Assembly: GCA_945910715.1 (NCBI GenBank)
Contig: CAMDZU010000043.1
Location: 1 to 8,312, forward strand
Source of the DNA: an uncultured Clostridia bacterium
Lineage (GTDB): Bacteria; Bacillota; Clostridia; Oscillospirales; Ruminococcaceae
Direction of reading: 5' to 3'
DNA: 8,312 nucleotides
Both the position numbers and the translations under genes were made by a program. The stretch's first letter is position 1. Each line of letters starts with the position of its first letter. The notes beneath the pieces are model-generated. The model was not told where the DNA came from, did no database searches, and saw only the letters and a list, made by a program, of their open reading frames with translations. Below are positions 5,147 through 8,312 of the stretch, piece by piece.

Positions 5147-5604
5147 TTATGCATTAAGCTCCGCTAAAATTTCAGCCGCATTTGTATCGGGCTTTACCTT
5201 AGGCATAACCTTTTCGATAATTCCGTTTTCATCGATAATAAAGGTGGTGCGTACTACTCCAAGTCCGATTTTGCCGTAAAGCTTCTTTTCCTGCCATACG
5301 CCGTATGCCTTGATTGCGGTAAGCTCAGGGTCGGAAAGCAGCACGAAATTCAGTCCGTGCTTTTCGGCGAATTTCTGATGAGAAGCAACGCTGTCCTTGC
5401 TTATGCCGATTACCTCCACGTTTTTCTTCTTGAACTCACCGTAAAGTCCCGCAAAAGCGCAGGCCTGACGGGTACAGCCGGGCGTATTGTCCTTGGGATA
5501 AAAATAGAGCACTACCTTTTTACCCCTGAAATCGGACAGAGAAACATTGTTTCCGTCCTTGTCGGACAGGGTAAAATCGGGAGCCTTGTTTCCTTTTCAA
5601 GCAT
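5147..5604 (-). pseudogene. bcp: Bcp-type thioredoxin-dependent peroxiredoxin, frameshifted near the start
   Basis: Peroxiredoxins of the Bcp/PrxQ type reduce hydrogen peroxide and organic peroxides in the cytoplasm using thioredoxin. The expected protein is 152 residues, with the active-site segment Tyr-Pro-Lys-Asp-Asn-Thr-Pro-Gly-Cys-Thr, peroxidatic C44, resolving C49 five residues later, and the conserved active-site R119. All of this reads in one frame. The only start with a good ribosome binding site (ATG at 5604-5602, AAGGAG at 5617-5612) is in another frame. From it four codons read Met-Leu-Glu-Lys, then the frame is wrong. Adding one A to the run of four at 5594-5597 gives Met-Leu-Glu-Lys-Gly-Asn-Lys-Ala-Pro-Asp-Phe, the normal family N-terminus. 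The in-frame part has no start before a GTG at codon 32, too late to make a complete fold. A base-calling error in the A run is as likely as a true mutation, since the rest of the gene is undamaged. Confidence 0.8.
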
Positions 5605-5636
5605 AGCTGTTCTCCTTGCAGATTTTATTTTCGGTT

Positions 5637-5665
5637 ATTGTACCACAAATAAAAGCGGTTGTCAA
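5637..5665 (-). promoter_or_regulatory. Strong sigma-70/SigA-type promoter for bcp
   Basis: On the minus strand a perfect TTGACA at 5665-5660 is followed after exactly 17 bp by TACAAT at 5642-5637. The start point would be near 5630, about 26 bases before the bcp ATG, with the ribosome binding site in between. A near-consensus promoter suggests that bcp is, or recently was, well expressed. Confidence 0.8.
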
Positions 5666-5749
5666 TAAAGAAATACCCCTTAAGCCCCACACCTTGCAGG
5701 AAAAATTTTTATTTTTGCAGAAAAGTTCAGTAAAAAGCAGTTTTGCTCA

Positions 5750-5778
5750 TTGCAAAGTTCGGAATTTTATTTTATAAT
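5750..5778 (+). promoter_or_regulatory. SigA-type promoter for the arabinofuranosidase operon
   Basis: TTGCAA at 5750-5755 and a perfect TATAAT at 5773-5778 are 17 bp apart. Transcription would begin near 5785, leaving about 24 bases of leader that hold AGGAGG at 5792-5797 before the ATG at 5809. The leader is too short for a riboswitch, so arabinose control, if any, should act on promoter DNA. No clear operator dyad was recognised in 5666-5749. Confidence 0.7.
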
Positions 5779-5808
5779 AATTAAAAAAAGCAGGAGGAAA
5801 AGGCAGTT

Positions 5809-7269
5809 ATGGCAAAGCTGACTATAAATGCGCTTAATTTAAAAAGCAGAATAAATAAGGAAATCTACGGACATTTTTCGGAGCATCTGGGAAGATGTAT
5901 CTACAACGGATTTTATGTTGGTGAAAACTCTCCGATTCCCAACACTAAGGGAATTCGCAACGACATTATTGAGGCGCTCAGACAGATAAGAATACCCGTA
6001 CTGCGCTGGCCGGGCGGTTGTTTTGCGGACGATTATCACTGGATGGACGGAATAGGGGAGAAATCTCAGCGCAAAAAGCTGGTAAATAACCACTGGGGCG
6101 GAGTTATCGAGGATAACAGCTTCGGCACCCACGAATTTATGGATATGTGCGAAGTGCTGGGCTGTGAGCCTTATGTTGCAGGAAATCTCGGCTCGGGCAC
6201 TGTAAAGGAAATGTCCGATTGGGTGGAATATATGACTTCGGACAATGTTTCGCCAATGGCTGATCTGCGCCGCAAAAACGGCAGGGAAAAGCCGTGGAAG
6301 CTGAAATATTTCGGTATCGGCAACGAAAACTGGGGCTGCGGCGGAAATATGCGCCCCGAATACTATGCGGATTTATACAGGCAGTATCAGACCTATTGCC
6401 GCAATTACAGCGGAAACGAGCTTTATAAGGTTGCCTGCGGTCCAAGCGCTGACGATTACAACTGGACGGACAAGCTGCTTGAAAGCGTTAAGCCATGGCA
6501 CACAAAGGCAATCAGCCTGCACTACTATACTATTCCCACAGGAAACTGGGGAAACAAGGGCAAGGCAACCGTTTTCAGAGATGAGGAATATTATTCCACC
6601 ATACGCAAGACATTGTATATGGAGGAATTGATTATCAAGCACGCCGAAATAATGAGCAAACACGACCCCAAGCACGAAATCGGTCTTATTGTGGACGAAT
6701 GGGGCACATGGTACGAAGTTGAGGAGGGAACAAACCCCGGCTTCCTTTATCAGCAGAATACAATGCGTGACGCCATTGTTGCGGCAATAAACCTGAACAT
6801 ATTCAACAATCACTCCGACCGTGTGGTTATGGCGAATATTGCCCAGTGCGTAAATGTTCTTCAGTCGGTTATCCTTACCGAGGGCGAGCGAATGGTGAAA
6901 ACTCCTACCTATCACGTTTTCGATATGTACAAGGAGCATCAGGACGCAATGCTTGCGGACAGCTTTATTGACGACAAGAGCGGACTGCCCGACATTTCAC
7001 AGTCTGTTTCTGTCAAGGACGGAAAAATGCACATTACAATTTCCAACGCTTCTCTTACAGAGGAAAAGGAAATTGAAACGCTGATTACGGGCTTTGACTT
7101 TGACAAGGCGGCTGCGCAGATTCTCACAAATGAGGTTCACGCTCACAATACCTTTGACGAACCCGAAAATGTTGTAATAAAACCCTTTGACGCTTTAACA
7201 AAAACAGAAAACGGAATAAAATTTACAATTCCCCCCTGTTCAGTAGTTGCAATTGAACTGAAAAAATGA
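5809..7269 (+). CDS. abfA: GH51 alpha-L-arabinofuranosidase, cytoplasmic
   Basis: This enzyme removes terminal alpha-L-arabinofuranosyl residues from arabino-oligosaccharides and arabinoxylan fragments with retention of configuration. At 486 residues it has the usual GH51 length: a (beta/alpha)8 barrel followed by a beta-sandwich of about the last 110 residues. The N-terminal family block [12 protein letters not shown] (21-32) and the Arg-Trp-Pro-Gly-Gly-Cys-Phe segment (66-72) are clear. The acid/base is E173 in Gly-Ile-Gly-Asn-Glu-Asn-Trp-Gly, and the nucleophile is E297 in Val-Asp-Glu-Trp-Gly. There is no signal peptide, so it acts on imported oligosaccharides. It heads an operon that ends with the AraD epimerase, which supports release of L-arabinose for catabolism. 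Its TGA overlaps the ATG of the next gene by four bases. Confidence 0.95.
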   Translation: MAKLTINALNLKSRINKEIYGHFSEHLGRCIYNGFYVGENSPIPNTKGIRNDIIEALRQIRIPVLRWPGGCFADDYHWMDGIGEKSQRKKLVNNHWGGVIEDNSFGTHEFMDMCEVLGCEPYVAGNLGSGTVKEMSDWVEYMTSDNVSPMADLRRKNGREKPWKLKYFGIGNENWGCGGNMRPEYYADLYRQYQTYCRNYSGNELYKVACGPSADDYNWTDKLLESVKPWHTKAISLHYYTIPTGNWGNKGKATVFRDEEYYSTIRKTLYMEELIIKHAEIMSKHDPKHEIGLIVDEWGTWYEVEEGTNPGFLYQQNTMRDAIVAAINLNIFNNHSDRVVMANIAQCVNVLQSVILTEGERMVKTPTYHVFDMYKEHQDAMLADSFIDDKSGLPDISQSVSVKDGKMHITISNASLTEEKEIETLITGFDFDKAAAQILTNEVHAHNTFDEPENVVIKPFDALTKTENGIKFTIPPCSVVAIELKK

Positions 7270-7514
7270 TATACTGTAAAAGGTGTCTTTTATCGGAAAT
7301 TGACAAGGACAAATATTTTGAGAACGTTTACGAATACATTTCGCTTATTCCCACCGAGCAGAAGTGCTCCGAGGAATTGTACAGGGAAAGGCTTGAGCTT
7401 TGCAAAAACTGCGACAGCCTTGTAAACGGAATGTGTTCGGAATGCGGCTGTTTTGTTGAGGTAAGGGCTGTTCGGAAAATCAGCCGCTGCCCCAGTGCGG
7501 AGCGCCGCTGGTGA
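7266..7514 (+). CDS. Small DUF6171-like cysteine-rich protein
   Basis: An 82-residue soluble protein with nine cysteines. The pattern is C4-x2-C7 at the N-terminus, then C46-x2-C49, C57-x2-C60-x-C62 and C75, which looks like a zinc-ribbon-type metal site. Between them is a helical, charged segment with Tyr-Glu-Tyr-Ile and an Arg-Leu-Glu-Leu-Cys element. The segment [11 protein letters not shown] followed by Val-Glu-Val-Arg-Ala, and the terminal Arg-Trp, resemble the DUF6171 family common in Clostridia, whose function is unknown. The gene overlaps the arabinofuranosidase stop by four bases (ATGA) and ends 13 bases before araD, so it is translated as part of the arabinose operon. It could bind zinc, iron or a partner protein; nothing in the sequence decides this. 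Confidence 0.8.
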   Translation: MIYCKRCLLSEIDKDKYFENVYEYISLIPTEQKCSEELYRERLELCKNCDSLVNGMCSECGCFVEVRAVRKISRCPSAERRW

Positions 7515-7527
7515 ATCGAGGGGTAAT

Positions 7528-8226
7528 ATGTTAGAAAAGCTGAAAGAACAGGTGTGTCAGGCAAATAAGCTGCTGCCCAAGTGTAACCTTGTTACATTTA
7601 CCTGGGGCAACGTATCGGGAATAGACCGTGAAAGCGGACTTGTAGTTATAAAGCCGTCGGGAGTTTCATACGAAAAAATGGAACCAAATGATATGGTTGT
7701 GGTTGACCTTGACGGAAATAAGGTCGAGGGCGAGCTTAACCCGTCGTCGGATACTCCCACGCACCTTGAATTATACAAATCCTTTGATACAATCGGCGGC
7801 ATTGTACATACACATTCACGCTGGGCGACCATTATGGCGCAGGTGGGAATGGACATAATCCCCTACGGCACAACTCACGCCGATTATTTCTACGGTGAAA
7901 TCCCCTGCACAAGACCCTTAAAGAAAGAGGAAATCGAGGGCGATTACGAGGCTGAAACGGGACGTGTTATTGTGGAAACCGTTTTAAGGCACGGCGTTAA
8001 GCCCGAGGACAATCCTGCCTGCCTTGTAATTTCCCACGGACCCTTTGCTTGGGGACAGAATGTGTTCGAGGCCGTTCACAATGCGGTTGTTCTTGAAGAG
8101 GTCGCTATGATGGCATGGCACACAATGCAGGTGCCCTTTGCAAACGGAAGAATGCAGCAGGAGCTTATTGACAAGCATTATTCAAGAAAGCACGGAGAAA
8201 ACGCTTATTACGGACAGAGTAAATAA
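7528..8226 (+). CDS. araD: L-ribulose-5-phosphate 4-epimerase
   Basis: Class II aldolase-family enzyme converting L-ribulose 5-phosphate to D-xylulose 5-phosphate, the last step of L-arabinose entry into the pentose phosphate pathway. At 232 residues it matches E. coli AraD (231). Zinc ligands are H94 and H96 (Val-His-Thr-His-Ser) and H170 (Ser-His-Gly-Pro-Phe). The catalytic and phosphate-binding set is D75, T115, D119, H217 and Y228, each one position before its E. coli counterpart. Gly-Asn-Val-Ser (27-30) is also conserved. The ATG at 7528 follows GAGGGG at 7518-7523. An in-frame GTG at 7495, which would add 11 residues and overlap the previous gene, has no conserved extension and is not used. 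Together with the GH51 enzyme it marks an arabinose-use operon; the isomerase and kinase genes are not in the window. Confidence 0.96.
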   Translation: MLEKLKEQVCQANKLLPKCNLVTFTWGNVSGIDRESGLVVIKPSGVSYEKMEPNDMVVVDLDGNKVEGELNPSSDTPTHLELYKSFDTIGGIVHTHSRWATIMAQVGMDIIPYGTTHADYFYGEIPCTRPLKKEEIEGDYEAETGRVIVETVLRHGVKPEDNPACLVISHGPFAWGQNVFEAVHNAVVLEEVAMMAWHTMQVPFANGRMQQELIDKHYSRKHGENAYYGQSK

Positions 8227-8229
8227 AAA

Positions 8230-8259
8230 AACCACTGCAAGCAGAAACTTGCAGTGGTT
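8230..8259. terminator. Gene-end hairpin after araD
   Basis: A perfect 12-bp stem (8230-8241 with 8248-8259) has a six-base loop and begins four bases after the araD stop. As after the YeiH-like gene, there is no T tract on the plus strand. The stem is preceded by a run of seven A (8224-8230), so it reads as a good intrinsic terminator on the minus strand. Its sequence is unrelated to that of the hairpin at 4898-4923. Confidence 0.65.
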
Positions 8260-8312
8260 CAGACTGTCGATAAACCCACGCACCGCAAAAATGCGGGTTC
8301 AAAGTGATAACA
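8259..8312. repeat. Second copy of the left end of the 4925-5130 element, cut by the window edge
   Basis: Positions 8259-8294 match 4924-4959 at 35 of 36 bases; only 8276 differs. After that the two sequences diverge. Within this copy, five bases at 8274-8278 and five at 8295-8299 can pair and enclose the shared GCAAAAATGC segment. This copy also starts directly behind a gene-end hairpin. The right end, if present, is outside the window. Confidence 0.75.

Noticed and set aside
5592..5604. Programmed -1 frameshift producing full-length Bcp
   Set aside because: The Lys codon could slip by one base on the four A, but there is no standard slippery heptamer, and a frameshift in this short housekeeping gene has no known precedent that I can name. 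A lost base or base-call error is simpler.
5666..5749. Possible arabinose operator or catabolite-response element upstream of the GH51 gene
   Set aside because: Only A/T-rich runs and loose repeats are visible; no dyad or consensus strong enough to name.
6373..6939. Open frame of 188 codons on the minus strand
   Set aside because: It is fully antisense to the GH51 gene, whose catalytic motifs are intact; it is a by-product of codon use.
7495..7527. GTG at 7495 as start of araD
   Set aside because: The ATG at 7528 has its own ribosome binding site and gives the normal AraD length; the extension would lie mostly inside the preceding gene.

Overview
The window looks like chromosomal DNA from an anaerobic, gut-type Firmicute, most likely a Ruminococcus-like member of the Oscillospiraceae. 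This rests on moderate A+T content, strong AGGAGG-type ribosome binding sites, an arabinofuranosidase/AraD operon and a DUF6171-like small cysteine protein. No rRNA or other taxonomic marker is present, so the assignment is inference.

Layout. (1) 1-831, plus strand: the 3' end of an unrecognised membrane protein overlaps a CDP-alcohol phosphatidyltransferase, which ends at an intrinsic terminator. (2) 857-1043: a non-coding block of six consecutive tight hairpins enclosed by inverted repeats, lying between two convergent transcription units. (3) 1103-3752, minus strand: a LysR-type regulator, two half-size chromate-transporter (Chr family) proteins and an HD-domain hydrolase. (4) 3753-3860: a divergent control region with two matching T-N11-A dyads and a palindrome that appears to hold a promoter facing each way. 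(5) 3861-4892, plus strand: a YeiH-family putative sulfate exporter. (6) 4898-5130: a hairpin followed by an approximately 205-bp element with imperfect terminal inverted repeats and a strong internal terminator. (7) 5147-5604, minus strand: a Bcp-type peroxiredoxin whose reading frame is broken near the start by what looks like loss of one A. (8) 5809-8226, plus strand: an operon of GH51 alpha-L-arabinofuranosidase, a DUF6171-like zinc-ribbon-like small protein and L-ribulose-5-phosphate 4-epimerase. It ends at a hairpin followed by a second copy of the left end of the 4925-5130 element.

How the genes may work together. The LysR gene, the paired Chr-type proteins and the YeiH-like carrier share one control region. 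Chr proteins move chromate, a sulfate analogue, and YeiH proteins are proposed sulfate exporters, so this reads as an oxyanion (sulfate- or sulfite-like) handling module under one regulator. That function is inferred. The arabinose operon is clearer: the cytoplasmic GH51 enzyme releases L-arabinose from arabino-oligosaccharides, and AraD performs the last step from L-ribulose 5-phosphate to D-xylulose 5-phosphate. The isomerase and kinase must be encoded elsewhere.

The points most worth a second look are the six-hairpin block, the inverted-repeat element seen twice behind gene-end hairpins, the symmetric divergent promoter, and the one-base frameshift in bcp. No wholly new protein system is evident.
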